Source: Qipengyuania marisflavi
Lineage (GTDB): Bacteria > Pseudomonadota > Alphaproteobacteria > Sphingomonadales > Sphingomonadaceae
NCBI RefSeq assembly: GCF_005884405.1
Contig: NZ_VCAO01000004.1
Coordinates: 93,617-157,616, forward strand
DNA: 64,000 nucleotides
Direction of reading: 5' to 3'
Of the stretch, positions 26,446 through 36,034 are shown in pieces. The first letter of the stretch is position 1, and every line of letters starts with the position of its first letter. The position numbers were made by a program, and so were the translations under genes. The notes beneath the pieces are model-generated. The model ran no database searches. It was given only the letters and a program-made list of their open reading frames with translations, and was not told the origin of the DNA.

Positions 26446-27837
26446 CTAGCTGCGCGAACGGATCAGATCTTTATCGCGGTCCAGCGCCCACCAGCCATAG
26501 ACAAACACGGCAAAGCACAGCGCGACGATCAGGCCAAAGCCGAGCCATTCGGAATGGTTGTAAAGATAGACGCCCAATGCTGGCGCATAGATGTAGCTGG
26601 CACCGGCGACCGAGGCGGTGATGCCCGACGCCTGACCCTGTTCGGCCCGCGTAACCGCCAGCGATGTCCCTGATGTCGAACCGGGACGGAACAGGCCGAA
26701 CCCGAGCGAGGCGATGGCAAAGCTGAGCGCAATCATGTGCAAATCCTGCGCCACGCCCAGCATCGCCACACCCACCGCCGCCATCGCAATGCCCGACAGC
26801 GTGGCAGAGCGCGGGCCAAGATCGAAGCGCGGGATCAGGCCCCACTGCGCCAGCAATGTCGCAATCGCGCCCGACATCAGCACCAGCCCGACCGGCCCTG
26901 TGCCTTCGCCGGGACTGGACCGCAGCCCCAGCCTGTCGAGGACAAGGAAACCGGCGATTCCCAGCACCATAGCCTGCGCGTGACCGCCCAGCAGGCCGAC
27001 CGTGACCCACGGGCGCAGGCGCGGTTCGAACCAGCGCAGCTTGTGCGGCTCGACCTGCTCCTCGTCCTCGTCGTCGTCATCCTCGATCACCGCCGGATCC
27101 GCGCTTTGCTTGCTCTGGTTTCCGCCGCCCGCCGCGCCGCCAGCATAGGGTGCGTCATAAGTATTGCCGCGCGCAGCAAATTGCGGTTCGTCATCGGGCA
27201 GTCGCAGGCGCAATGCGACCATCGCAATCACGCCGATCAGCGCGAACAGGACGAAGGGGCCGGTCAGGCCAAGCCCCGGCAAGACCATCAGCGGTGCCAG
27301 AGCGGGGCCGATCACAGTGCCAAGGCCAAAGCTCGATGCCACCAGCGATAGTGCCTGCGTGCGTTCCGCACGCGGGGTGCGGCTGGCGACATAGGCCTGC
27401 ACCGCGGGCGGGGCGGCGCTGCCAAACCCGCCATAAAGGCTGCGCGCGGCGGCAAAGGCGATCAGCGCCCAGAACGCTGGCAGCACGCCGCTCAGCCCCA
27501 GCCAGAGCGCAAAGCCGCAGAGCGAAAAGCTGACGATAAAGCCGACCAGCCCCAGCGCCATCATCGCCTTGCGCCCGCGCTGGTCCGAACGCGCGGCCCA
27601 AAGCGGCGCGCACACCACCCACAGCAGCGCCGACCAGCTATAGGCCAGACTGATCCACACGTCGGCGATGCCCAGCTCCGTCCCGATCGACGGCATCACC
27701 GATTGCATCGCAGTATTGCCCGCCGCCGTGGTCAGCATGACCATGAACAGCAGCACCATCCGCTCGCGTGAAATCCGCGGCGCGCTGACAGGCGGGGCCG
27801 GGGGCGCTGCAGCGCGCGCAGGATCGATATCGGCCAT
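26446..27837 (-). CDS. MFS transporter with acidic central loop
   Basis: 463 residues with about 12 membrane helices. ARSDQRGRKAMMALG after helix 2 is the MFS signature loop (D-R-x-G-R/K). Between helices 6 and 7 is an unusual soluble insert of about 50 residues, Gly-rich and then strongly acidic (VIEDDDDEDEEQVEPHKL). The first 24 residues are Ala/Pro-rich. The ATG at 27837 is used; the longer frame starts with TTG. Overall similarity is to drug-efflux MFS proteins, but no substrate can be assigned. It is divergent from the methyltransferase gene, with about 97 nt between starts. Confidence 0.87.
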   Translation of the reverse strand: MADIDPARAAAPPAPPVSAPRISRERMVLLFMVMLTTAAGNTAMQSVMPSIGTELGIADVWISLAYSWSALLWVVCAPLWAARSDQRGRKAMMALGLVGFIVSFSLCGFALWLGLSGVLPAFWALIAFAAARSLYGGFGSAAPPAVQAYVASRTPRAERTQALSLVASSFGLGTVIGPALAPLMVLPGLGLTGPFVLFALIGVIAMVALRLRLPDDEPQFAARGNTYDAPYAGGAAGGGNQSKQSADPAVIEDDDDEDEEQVEPHKLRWFEPRLRPWVTVGLLGGHAQAMVLGIAGFLVLDRLGLRSSPGEGTGPVGLVLMSGAIATLLAQWGLIPRFDLGPRSATLSGIAMAAVGVAMLGVAQDLHMIALSFAIASLGFGLFRPGSTSGTSLAVTRAEQGQASGITASVAGASYIYAPALGVYLYNHSEWLGFGLIVALCFAVFVYGWWALDRDKDLIRSRS

Positions 27838-27934
27838 GCGGCAAGCCGCTACGCTCGCTGCCGCCCGCTTGCAATGGGCCACCGGTCCTGCCAGACCGCG
27901 CGCTTCCAATTTGGTCGCCTCGAGGGAACTACAT

Positions 27935-28561
27935 TTGACCGGTCAACAGGGCGCCAGCGCCATCCAACGCCGCAGCTTCAAGCAGCGGGCCACACGCCTG
28001 TTCGGGCAATGGGGCGTATTTTTCCGTGGTTTCGTCGAAGAACCCCGCATGGTCGGATCGATCATTCCGTCATCGCGCTTCACCATCGAAAAGATGCTCG
28101 CACCCGTCGATTGGGACCGGTGTGAGGTGTTCGTGGAATATGGTCCGGGTGTCGGCACATTCTGCCAGCCGGTGCTTGACCGTATGCGCCGCGACGGTGC
28201 GCTGATCGTGATCGACACCAATCCGCTGTTCATCGACTATCTCAAGGAAACGATCCGCGACAGCCGGTTCCATGCGGTGCTTGGTTCAGCCGAGGATGTC
28301 GAAGAAATCGTGCGGGCGCACGGTTATGACGGGGCCGATTATGTGCTGTCAGGCCTGCCGTTCTCAACCCTGCCCGAAGGCGTTGGCCCTGAAATCGCTG
28401 CGGCAACGCACCGCGTAATCCGCAAGGGCGGCGCGTTTCTGGTGTATCAATTCTCCGCCAAGGCGCGCGATTACATGGCTAGGCATTTCCCCCGCATCGA
28501 CAGCGGGTTCGAACCGCTCAACGTGCTGCCGTGCCAGTTGTTCTGGGGCTGGAAAGACTAA
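27935..28561 (+). CDS. Phospholipid N-methyltransferase-like SAM-dependent methyltransferase
   Basis: 208 residues. FFRGFVEEPRMVGSIIPSSR is the typical N-terminal segment of the PmtA-like group. FVEYGPGVGTFCQPVL is the SAM-binding loop, VIDTNPLFIDYLK the second motif and YVLSGLPFSTLP the substrate-side motif. Family members methylate phosphatidylethanolamine or related lipids at the membrane. A TTG at 27935 is the best start because GAGGGA lies 8 nt upstream and it begins the conserved region. The extra upstream frame is antisense to the MFS gene. Its stop overlaps the stop of the opposing membrane protein gene. Confidence 0.85.
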   Translation: MTGQQGASAIQRRSFKQRATRLFGQWGVFFRGFVEEPRMVGSIIPSSRFTIEKMLAPVDWDRCEVFVEYGPGVGTFCQPVLDRMRRDGALIVIDTNPLFIDYLKETIRDSRFHAVLGSAEDVEEIVRAHGYDGADYVLSGLPFSTLPEGVGPEIAAATHRVIRKGGAFLVYQFSAKARDYMARHFPRIDSGFEPLNVLPCQLFWGWKD

Positions 28562-29376
28562 TCCCTCGCAGGGGTAGCCGCCGCAGCCCGGCCCAGCTGG
28601 GTATAGATCGCCGCCAGCACACAAACGAACAGCACCAGCGCGGCGGAAATCAGACCCGCTGACACAATCGCGCTCCCCAGTGACTGGATCGATTCGCTGC
28701 CCAGCGCCAGCAGCACGCCGGTCAGCATCGACACCACCAGCGCAGTCACTGTGAATGCCAAGAACAGCAGCGCGTAAAAGCCCAGCAGGCGGCGGCTATT
28801 GCCCTTGGTCATTTGCCACGATGCCTTCATCGCATTTAGCGGATTGTGGACCCCACCAATCGCCATGACCGGCGCGGTCAGCGAAAACTTCACAAGTATG
28901 TAAAACTGTACAGCCAGCGCCAGGATCAGCCCGGCAAGTGCGATCAGCGGCACGCCGGTTGCGGCGGTGATCAGCGATATCAAGCCGGTCGCAATACCCG
29001 TGGCGAGCGATTGCAGGACAATGGCAACCAGATAGGGCAGCGTGGCCGTCAGGCCGCCCCCAATCGCCTGTCCCACGGTGGGCTTGGCACGCAGCTTGAG
29101 AAGCGCCAGCATCGACAGGGTTCCAGCCGTCACCACCAGACCAATTAGCAGAATCGCCCACCAAACCTGGCCATAGAATTCCGTCATCGCCGCCATCATC
29201 GCCGAAAAATCAGCATCGGGCGAAGGGGTTGGCAGCGTTGCAATGCGCGGCAGCGTTACCAGCAGCACGGCATAGGGGAGGAAAAAGAAAATCCCCGCCA
29301 TCGCAGTAAGCAGAGCGCGGTTGTCGCGCATCAGGCCAGTGGCTTCGCGCCAGGCGCGGTCATAGTCGAGTTTCAC
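28558..29376 (-). CDS. Multi-pass membrane protein with GPDPase-type membrane domain
   Basis: 272 residues from the GTG at 29376 (VKLDYDRAW), which has AAAGGA 9 nt upstream. A GTG at 29394 is the alternative start and adds six residues. There are about six hydrophobic segments, at roughly 22-42, 74-95, 115-140, 145-170, 200-225 and 235-262 counted from the upstream start. [21 protein letters not shown] is a typical piece of the glycerophosphoryl-diester-phosphodiesterase membrane domain found in proteins without the catalytic domain. The function is unknown. It converges on the methyltransferase gene and is divergent from lipB. Confidence 0.7.
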   Translation of the reverse strand: MKLDYDRAWREATGLMRDNRALLTAMAGIFFFLPYAVLLVTLPRIATLPTPSPDADFSAMMAAMTEFYGQVWWAILLIGLVVTAGTLSMLALLKLRAKPTVGQAIGGGLTATLPYLVAIVLQSLATGIATGLISLITAATGVPLIALAGLILALAVQFYILVKFSLTAPVMAIGGVHNPLNAMKASWQMTKGNSRRLLGFYALLFLAFTVTALVVSMLTGVLLALGSESIQSLGSAIVSAGLISAALVLFVCVLAAIYTQLGRAAAATPARD

Positions 29377-29450
29377 GGCGGAGCGTCCTTTCACAGGTCC
29401 TGTTTCACGGGGCCTTGCTATGCGGCCCGCTTCGCGCCACTCGATTGCGC

Positions 29451-30122
29451 ATGACGCAGTCTGTCCCTGACACCGTGGAGTGGCGCAGCGAAAGCGGGCA
29501 GGTGCCCTATCGCGCGGCGCTGACCGAAATGGAAGCGCGCAATCGCGAGATTTCCGATAGCGGGGCGCGTGAACTGGTCTGGCTGCTCGAACATCCGCCG
29601 GTCTACACCGCCGGGACCAGCGCCGATGGTGCCGAATTGCTCGACCCGCGCTTTGAAGTTGTCGAAGCCGGACGGGGCGGGCGCTACACCTATCACGGGC
29701 CGGGCCAGCGTGTCGGTTATGTCCTGCTCGACCTGAAGGAACGTGGCCGCGATGTGCGCGGCTTTGTCCAGTCGCTGGAAGGCTGGGTTATCGCCACCTT
29801 GGCGGACGTGGGCGTGGAGAGCTGGCGGGCCGAGGGGCGAATCGGCATCTGGACGCGCGATATCGACGGGCGCGAGGCCAAGATCGGCGCGATTGGTGTG
29901 CGGGTGCGCCGCTGGGTGACGATGCACGGTTTCTCGGTCAATCTGGCACCCGATCTGGCGCATTTTAGCGGCATTATACCTTGCGGGATCGAGGAATTCG
30001 GTGTGACCAGCCTGTCGCGTCTTGGGATCGACCTTGCGCCCGCTGCCTTCGATGAGGCATTGCAACGCCGCGCTGGCGATTTCCTCGCCGCGCTTGAAGG
30101 AAAGGCCGACGCGCTGCCATGA
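29451..30122 (+). CDS. lipB: LipB, octanoyl-[acyl-carrier-protein]:protein N-octanoyltransferase
   Basis: 223 residues. Catalytic Lys144 ([10 protein letters not shown]) and Cys178 ([15 protein letters not shown]) are both in place, and [16 protein letters not shown] is the LipB signature. It moves octanoyl groups from acyl-ACP to lipoyl domains, the first step of lipoate synthesis. The ATG at 29451 is chosen from homology; codons further upstream give no conserved residues. Its TGA overlaps the ATG of the small lipoprotein gene (ATGA). Confidence 0.95.
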   Translation: MTQSVPDTVEWRSESGQVPYRAALTEMEARNREISDSGARELVWLLEHPPVYTAGTSADGAELLDPRFEVVEAGRGGRYTYHGPGQRVGYVLLDLKERGRDVRGFVQSLEGWVIATLADVGVESWRAEGRIGIWTRDIDGREAKIGAIGVRVRRWVTMHGFSVNLAPDLAHFSGIIPCGIEEFGVTSLSRLGIDLAPAAFDEALQRRAGDFLAALEGKADALP

Positions 30123-30430
30123 TTCGTAACGCTCTTTGCATCGCTGCCGCACTGGCGCTTGTCGCCTGTGACAAGGAAGCCGCGCCGCCGGTACAGGACA
30201 ATGATGGCCGTGCCGCCAAGGGCGAGGTGCTGGGCGGTGCGATCAGCGACGCGATGCTGCCGCTCGACACTGTGCAATCGCAATCCCCGCCGCTGCGCGA
30301 GGAAGGCACTGCAACCACCACTGGATCAAGCGGATCGGCGGCAAGTTCTGCGGACGGTGATGACGATGCGCCCGCCGCTGCTGACTCCGCCGAACCTGAT
30401 GGCCCGGCGGAGCCTGAAGCAGCGGACTAA
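30119..30430 (+). CDS. Small putative lipoprotein
   Basis: 103 residues. The first 17 form a lipoprotein signal peptide ending in LVAC (lipobox, Cys at about 17). The mature part is low-complexity and rich in Ala, Asp, Glu, Ser and Pro, so it is probably disordered. No family is recognised. It overlaps lipB by 4 nt and is convergent with the oxidoreductase gene, one base away. Expression with lipB seems likely; function is unknown. Confidence 0.72.
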   Translation: MIRNALCIAAALALVACDKEAAPPVQDNDGRAAKGEVLGGAISDAMLPLDTVQSQSPPLREEGTATTTGSSGSAASSADGDDDAPAAADSAEPDGPAEPEAAD

Positions 30431-30431
30431 A

Positions 30432-31547
30432 TCAGCCCGCCGCGACCTGTTTGGCTGGGTCACCCAGCGCGGGATAGTCGATGTAACCATCCGGTCCCGG
30501 CAGATACCAGCTGAGCGGCACATTGACGTTCGGTGCCAGCTCTGCGCCCAGCCGGAAACGGTCGGGCAGATCGGGGTTCGATATGAAATCGCGTCCCCAG
30601 CTCACCGCGTCGCAGCGGTCCGCATCGATATCAGCCACGGCACCCTCGGGCGAGTAATCGCTGTTGAGGATCAGGGGGCCTGAATAGAGCTGGCGGATCA
30701 GCGGGCTCTGCTTGGGCACTTCGGTCGCGCCAAATGAGCCGTCCGGACCCGGTTCGCGCAGCTCAAGGAAAGCCAGTCCCAGTTCCTCGACCACTTTGGC
30801 AGCGGCGCCGAATGTCGCCGCCGGATCGCTGTCATCACAGCCCTGCGTTTCGCCATTGGGCGATAGGCGCACGCCCACGCGGTCCGCGCCCCACACGCTG
30901 ATCAGCGCCTCCAGCACTTCGCGCAGGAACCGCGTGCGATTTTCGTGGCTGCCGCCATATTCGTCAGTTCGCAGATTGGTCCCGTCGCGCAGGAACTGAT
31001 CGACCAGATAGCCATTCGCGCCGTGCAATTGCACACCGTCAAAACCGGCTGCCTTGGCGTTTTCGGCAGCCTTGCGATAATCGCCGACCACGCGGGCAAT
31101 CTCGTCTTTGCTCAGCGCGCGTGCTGGCTGGTAATCCTTGCGCCCTTCGAAGGTGTGCGCATGGCCCGGCGCGTGCGTGGCGCTGGCGGAAACTGGCGCT
31201 TCGCCGCCGAGGAAATCGGGGTGTACAAGACGGCCCATATGCCACAGCTGGAGCACGATCAGCCCGCCATCTTCGTGCACGGCCTGGGTCACCGGCTTCC
31301 AGCCTGCGACGTGTTCGTCACTCCAGATACCCGGTGCAGCGGGCCAGCCCAGACCTTCGACGCTGATCCCGGTCGCTTCGCTGATGATCAGTCCGGCACC
31401 CGCGCGCTGGCGGTAATAGGTCGCCATCATATTATTGGGGACCGAGCCGGGCTGCGTCGAACGGCCACGGGTCAGCGGCGCCATAAAAATCCGGTTCCGC
31501 GCCTCTAGCGCCCCCATGGTCAGCGGATCGAACAGTGTTTCGTGCAT
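30432..31547 (-). CDS. Old-yellow-enzyme family alkene reductase (NADH:flavin oxidoreductase, NemA-like)
   Basis: 371 residues in a TIM barrel. FMAPLTRGRST begins the FMN site, and HGANGYLVDQFL is the hallmark OYE segment with residues that bind the substrate phenol or enone. LQLWHMGR and VSWGRDFISNPDLPDR match the rest of the family. These enzymes reduce activated C=C bonds, nitro groups or nitrate esters with NAD(P)H via FMN. The ATG at 31547 starts the conserved protein (MHETLFDPL). The open frame upstream is antisense to the EamA gene. It is convergent with lipB and its lipoprotein. Confidence 0.92.
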   Translation of the reverse strand: MHETLFDPLTMGALEARNRIFMAPLTRGRSTQPGSVPNNMMATYYRQRAGAGLIISEATGISVEGLGWPAAPGIWSDEHVAGWKPVTQAVHEDGGLIVLQLWHMGRLVHPDFLGGEAPVSASATHAPGHAHTFEGRKDYQPARALSKDEIARVVGDYRKAAENAKAAGFDGVQLHGANGYLVDQFLRDGTNLRTDEYGGSHENRTRFLREVLEALISVWGADRVGVRLSPNGETQGCDDSDPAATFGAAAKVVEELGLAFLELREPGPDGSFGATEVPKQSPLIRQLYSGPLILNSDYSPEGAVADIDADRCDAVSWGRDFISNPDLPDRFRLGAELAPNVNVPLSWYLPGPDGYIDYPALGDPAKQVAAG

Positions 31548-31601
31548 CGCGGAAATACCCTTTTTGCTGGCGCGGTGGAAAAGGGGAGGTAGGGGGCGGT
31601 C

Positions 31602-32525
31602 ATGACCAGCACAACTCCAGCGCCGGACAAGAATGCCTTTCAACCGGGCGCGTGGCACTTCGCCGCGCTGCTTGGCGGGAATGTTGCGCTGGCGCTGGGT
31701 CCGTGGCTGGTGCGTCTGGCGGACACTGGTCCGGTGGCTGCCGGGTTCTGGCGGCTGGCTTTGCCAATTCCGCTGCTGGCTTTGCTGGCATGGCGCGGGC
31801 GAACTGCGGGGCCGATAGACCGGCGGCTGGCGCTGCTGGTGATGGCGGCGGGGGCCTTTTTCGCGCTGGATCTGGCGAGCTGGCATATCGGGATCGAACA
31901 GACACGGCTGGCCAACGCAACGCTGTTTGGCAATTCGGGTAGCGTGATCCTGATGCTGTGGGGTATGATCGCCTTGCGGCGCAGGCCGGGCGGGCTGGAA
32001 GTGCTGGCGGTTGCGGCGGCGCTTGGCGGGGCCGCCATTCTAATGGGCCGCAGCCTGGAAATTTCAGCCGTCAATCTGCGCGGTGATCTGTTCTGCCTGC
32101 TGGCCGGATTGTTCTATGCCTTCTATCTCCTCCCGGCGCAGCACGCGCGGGCCAGCCTTGGGCAATGGAGTGTCCTGCTGCTGGTCAGCATGGTCGCCGC
32201 TCCGATTATGCTGGGCATGGCGCTGGGGCTGGGCGAACCCATCTGGCCGGGCGCTGCGGGGTGGGGGCCAGTGGCATCGCTGGCGATTTCGAGCCAGCTG
32301 GTCGGTCAGGGCCTGCTGGTGTTCTCGCTCAAGCACTTTCCGCCGCTGGTCATCGGGGTCGCCCTGCTTACCCAGCCTGCGGTGGCGGCGGTGGTCGGCT
32401 GGGCTACCTTTGGCGAATTGCTGGCCCCGTCAGATATTGCCGGCATGGCGCTGGTCGCAGGCGCGCTGATGCTCGCCAAAATGGCGGAGCCGCGTTTGGG
32501 TCGTGGTGCCCCGCTCAGGCGTTAG
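31602..32525 (+). CDS. DMT-superfamily transporter (EamA domains)
   Basis: 307 residues with about ten hydrophobic helices arranged as two EamA repeats. Landmarks are the repeat starts WHFAALLGGNVALALGPW and GDLFCLLAGLFYAFYLLPAQH. The family includes drug/metabolite exporters, and no substrate is evident. ATG at 31602. The stop overlaps the stop of the opposing DUF2254 gene by 4 nt. It is divergent from the OYE gene with a 54-nt gap between starts. Confidence 0.88.
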   Translation: MTSTTPAPDKNAFQPGAWHFAALLGGNVALALGPWLVRLADTGPVAAGFWRLALPIPLLALLAWRGRTAGPIDRRLALLVMAAGAFFALDLASWHIGIEQTRLANATLFGNSGSVILMLWGMIALRRRPGGLEVLAVAAALGGAAILMGRSLEISAVNLRGDLFCLLAGLFYAFYLLPAQHARASLGQWSVLLLVSMVAAPIMLGMALGLGEPIWPGAAGWGPVASLAISSQLVGQGLLVFSLKHFPPLVIGVALLTQPAVAAVVGWATFGELLAPSDIAGMALVAGALMLAKMAEPRLGRGAPLRR

Positions 32526-33838
32526 CGGAACGCCTTGAGGAACATCAGATAGCGATCTTCGACCTCGCCCAGATCGGGTCCGGCCAGCTCATGCCGTGCC
32601 TGGTCCAGCAGTCTCTCACCCTCAGCGCGCAACATGGCGACGCGGCCCTCATCCTCGATCGGAGCAGCAGCAGTGCGAAGCGCGTCAAACATGATCAGCG
32701 ATGCCGTGGGACTGGTAGCAATTGCACCGCGCATCGTGCCGAAACCACGGTTCAGGAAATGCGCGAAGGTATCGGGCATCGGGTGAACCCGCTTGTCATC
32801 GGGGTGGTCCTCATACCGCCGCCGCAAATCGCGCCGCCCCAGCTCGGCCGTGGCCGCGCCCAGCCAGTGCATTGCAGTGATCGCGGTGAAGGGATCGTTG
32901 ATGCCCGGTGACAGGGCGCGCAGGCCAATCTCGACCAATTCGTCGATCAGGAATTGGGGGTCCTGCGTCGGCGTGCGGGTACTGCCGATGGTGAAGGCCT
33001 TGCTGGCCTCCGCAGCAAAATCCTCATCCGCCTCGGCATCGCAGATGCGCACCAGCGCCATGCCCGGATGGACGAAATCGCCAGTGCGGACTTCCAGCCC
33101 AATAATGCATCCGTGCTGGATCGCCAGATTGCGCAATTCCTCGAAATCGATGATCTGGATGTAGCCGGTCCGCTCGGTCGGGAGCGGTGTGCCATCGGGG
33201 GCAGGGGGCAGCTCGCCGCCCTTGTCTTCCTGCGGATAATTGTCGCGAATATCCTCCAGCAGGCGTTTGCCGATGTCTTTTAACACGGTGTTGATACGGA
33301 TGCTGGAGGGGACGTGATTGAGGAAATACACCAGCACCGCAATCGACAAAGTCATCAGCAAATAAGCCACCAGCAGCGACAGTTGCGGGACGAAGCCGGG
33401 TAGGGTGGTTGAAACTGCATCTTCTACACTGGCTGCGGCCTCATCCTCGCCGCGAACAGCCCGCAGCACGGTGATTGCATAAACGAAGGTGCCGATAAAC
33501 GTGGCCAGGCTCAGCTGGTTGCCCTTGTCCTCCATAAAATTGGTCAACAGGCGCGGGCCGTATGTGCCGCTGGCATAGGCAACTGCGGCAATCGTGATCG
33601 AGAACACCGTGGAAGCGACGCCAATCATCGAACCTGCCATCACGGTGAGCATATTCGATGCGCCATCGGGCCGGGCGGGCACCAACCATTCCACCTTGTT
33701 CAGAAACTCGGCAAAGCCATTGCGATCAACATAAACCAGCGTGAACGCCAGCGCGCCGCCGAGGATCGAGAACAGCGCCGGATAGAACCAGTAGTTTGAG
33801 TTGAGCCGCGTCAGCAGCCAGCGCAGATCAACGTTCAT
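32522..33838 (-). CDS. DUF2254 membrane protein
   Basis: 438 residues. Helices lie at about 15-35, 60-85, 110-130 and 145-170 (WFYPALFSILGGALAF; MAGSMIGVASTVFSITIAAVAYA). A large C-terminal soluble part follows (about residues 190-438), with ALSPGINDPFTAITAMHWLG, which is diagnostic of DUF2254. The biochemical role is unknown. ATG at 33838. It lies about 35 nt upstream of the S9 peptidase stop on the same strand, so the peptidase gene is upstream in transcription order. Confidence 0.9.
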   Translation of the reverse strand: MNVDLRWLLTRLNSNYWFYPALFSILGGALAFTLVYVDRNGFAEFLNKVEWLVPARPDGASNMLTVMAGSMIGVASTVFSITIAAVAYASGTYGPRLLTNFMEDKGNQLSLATFIGTFVYAITVLRAVRGEDEAAASVEDAVSTTLPGFVPQLSLLVAYLLMTLSIAVLVYFLNHVPSSIRINTVLKDIGKRLLEDIRDNYPQEDKGGELPPAPDGTPLPTERTGYIQIIDFEELRNLAIQHGCIIGLEVRTGDFVHPGMALVRICDAEADEDFAAEASKAFTIGSTRTPTQDPQFLIDELVEIGLRALSPGINDPFTAITAMHWLGAATAELGRRDLRRRYEDHPDDKRVHPMPDTFAHFLNRGFGTMRGAIATSPTASLIMFDALRTAAAPIEDEGRVAMLRAEGERLLDQARHELAGPDLGEVEDRYLMFLKAFR

Positions 33839-33872
33839 GCGCGCTCAAAGTCCCGAATAACTACCGCCCGCG

Positions 33873-35987
33873 TCATTCGCTGTCGCCAATCTCGCGGTTC
33901 AGGAATGCCAGCAACAGTGCGGCACGTTTGGCGTCCTCTGCGTGGTCCGATCCGACCGAATGCCCGCCTTCACGGTATTCGTGATAATAGACCGTCTGAC
34001 CCAGCTGCTGATGCTTGGCCGCCATCTTGCGGGCATGGCCGGGATGGACCCGGTCATCCAGCGTCGAGAGATAATAGAACGACGCGGGATAATCCGCGAC
34101 CGCGCGCAGGTTCTGGTACGGCGACCATTCCCGCATAAAGGCCCAGTCGGCGGGCACATCGGGATTGCCATATTCATCCATCCAGCTCGCCCCGGCCAGT
34201 AGCTTGGAATAGCGCCGCATATCGATCAGCGGGCTGCCGGAAATCACTGCGCCATACAGGTCGGGGCGCTGGTTGGCCGCTGCGCCCACCAGCACGCCGC
34301 CATTTGAGCGGCCTGAAATGCCGATCTTGCCGGCACTGGCCAGATTGCCTGCCACCAGATCATCGGCAACGGCGTGCAGGTCGTCAAACGAATTCTGACG
34401 CTTCTCACGCAGGGCCTCCTCATGCCAGCGCGGGCCGTATTCCCCCCCGCCGCGAATATTGGCGAGGACATAGGAATTGCCCTGCTCCAGCCAGAACATC
34501 GCCAGCGGTCCGCTGCGATAAGGCTCAGCAGTCAGATATTTGGGCGTCTGCGCGTTCCGAAAACCGCCATAGGCGTGTATCAGCGTGGGCAGCGGGCCTG
34601 TGGCGCCCTTGGGCCGGACCAGATAATACGGCACTTTGGTGCCATCCTTGGACGGCGCGAAACGCTGCTCAACCACGAATTTGGACGCGTCGAATTGTGC
34701 TGGGACACTGGCCACTGCTCGCGGCTCACCCTTGGTCGAAACGGCATAGAGTGTTGGCGGGGTCAGCATGCCTTCCACTGTCACATAGGCAAGGTCGCCC
34801 TTGCCAGAGGTGCTGGCGAGCGTGACCGTGCTGTTTTCCGGCAAATCAAATCCGCGGCTGACCCACCCCGGCTCTGCCGGGGCCAGCGCGATCAGACTGC
34901 CCGAAACATCATCCAGCAATTTGATCCACAAGATCGTCTCGGACGCGCTGACCTGTTCGATTGCCTGGCTGGCGCTTGGCTTGAAAATAACCTCCGGCTG
35001 AGACGTGCGGCCCGCTGCGATATCGGTGAGTGACCATGCGACCAGCGTTCCGGCCTGCGCGTTGCCCCGCGCCGTTTCAATCGGTGAATTGAGCTTGGCG
35101 ATTACCTGCCCATCCAGCACCGCCTCGAACTCGGCATCGTCCGGCAGGGGCAGCGGGATCGTGCGGCCATCTTCGCCCAGCAGCGAAATCTGATTGGTCC
35201 AGAAGCTGGGCGAACGGTTTACGAACCGCCAGCGGGTGCCGCCGTCCATGACGGAAAAGCCGCTGATCGCGACATCTTCCTGTTTGCCCTCGGCCACCAG
35301 TCTGGCGGAGGAAAATGCGGTGCCGCGCTGCCACAGTTTGACCAGCCGGGTATAGCCGGAATCGGTCATGCTGCCGGGACCTTCATCGGTGCCGACGATC
35401 AGCGTGTCCTCGTCAAACCATGCGACATTCGACTTTGCTTCGGGCAGCGTAAAGCCGTCTTCGATAAATGTACCAGTCTCACGGTCAAATTCGCGCACCA
35501 CATCGGCATCGGTGCCGCCAGGGCTGAGTGAGACGAGGCAGCGGCGATATTCCGGGGCGAGGCAGTTTGCGCCGTGCCAGACCCAGCTTTGTTCTTCCTG
35601 TTTGCCCAGTGCATCGATATCGATCAGCGTGCGCCATTCGGGCGCGCCGTCGGTGTAGCTAAGCAGGGTGGCAATCCGCCACACTCCGCGCGGATTGTCG
35701 GCATCGCGCCACAGATTGGTGACATATTCGCCCTGGATCGTATCGGGCATCGCAATCTGGCGGTCGTCGTCGAGAATCTGCCGCGCCCATGCCCGCGCAA
35801 GCGGATATTCGGGCGCCTTGGTCAGCAGCGCTTCGGTCTCGGCATTCCACTTGTCGACCTGTTCAAGCGCGCGGTCGCCCTTGATTTCCTCCAACCAGAT
35901 ATACGGGTCATCGGCGTCGGTTTCTTGCGCATAGGCGGCGCTGGCAGTGAGCGCGATAGCGGCGGCGAAGGTCAGGCGAGCGATCAT
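33873..35987 (-). CDS. Prolyl oligopeptidase family serine peptidase (S9A)
   Basis: 704 residues with a signal peptide (MIARLTFAAAIALTASAAYA), so probably periplasmic. An N-terminal beta-propeller domain (residues about 80-430) precedes the alpha/beta-hydrolase domain. The nucleophile is in GISGRSNGGVLVG (GxSxGG), the Asp in STLDDRVHPGHA and the His in REGGHSVGSD. It cleaves small peptides after proline. GGAGAG lies 6 nt upstream of the ATG at 35987. The neighbouring genes (DUF2254 downstream, nadA upstream) give no functional link. Confidence 0.94.
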   Translation of the reverse strand: MIARLTFAAAIALTASAAYAQETDADDPYIWLEEIKGDRALEQVDKWNAETEALLTKAPEYPLARAWARQILDDDRQIAMPDTIQGEYVTNLWRDADNPRGVWRIATLLSYTDGAPEWRTLIDIDALGKQEEQSWVWHGANCLAPEYRRCLVSLSPGGTDADVVREFDRETGTFIEDGFTLPEAKSNVAWFDEDTLIVGTDEGPGSMTDSGYTRLVKLWQRGTAFSSARLVAEGKQEDVAISGFSVMDGGTRWRFVNRSPSFWTNQISLLGEDGRTIPLPLPDDAEFEAVLDGQVIAKLNSPIETARGNAQAGTLVAWSLTDIAAGRTSQPEVIFKPSASQAIEQVSASETILWIKLLDDVSGSLIALAPAEPGWVSRGFDLPENSTVTLASTSGKGDLAYVTVEGMLTPPTLYAVSTKGEPRAVASVPAQFDASKFVVEQRFAPSKDGTKVPYYLVRPKGATGPLPTLIHAYGGFRNAQTPKYLTAEPYRSGPLAMFWLEQGNSYVLANIRGGGEYGPRWHEEALREKRQNSFDDLHAVADDLVAGNLASAGKIGISGRSNGGVLVGAAANQRPDLYGAVISGSPLIDMRRYSKLLAGASWMDEYGNPDVPADWAFMREWSPYQNLRAVADYPASFYYLSTLDDRVHPGHARKMAAKHQQLGQTVYYHEYREGGHSVGSDHAEDAKRAALLLAFLNREIGDSE

Positions 35988-36034
35988 GCGGGTCTCTCCG
36001 AAGGTATTATGTCGTTATTGGCATTGATGCCAAG

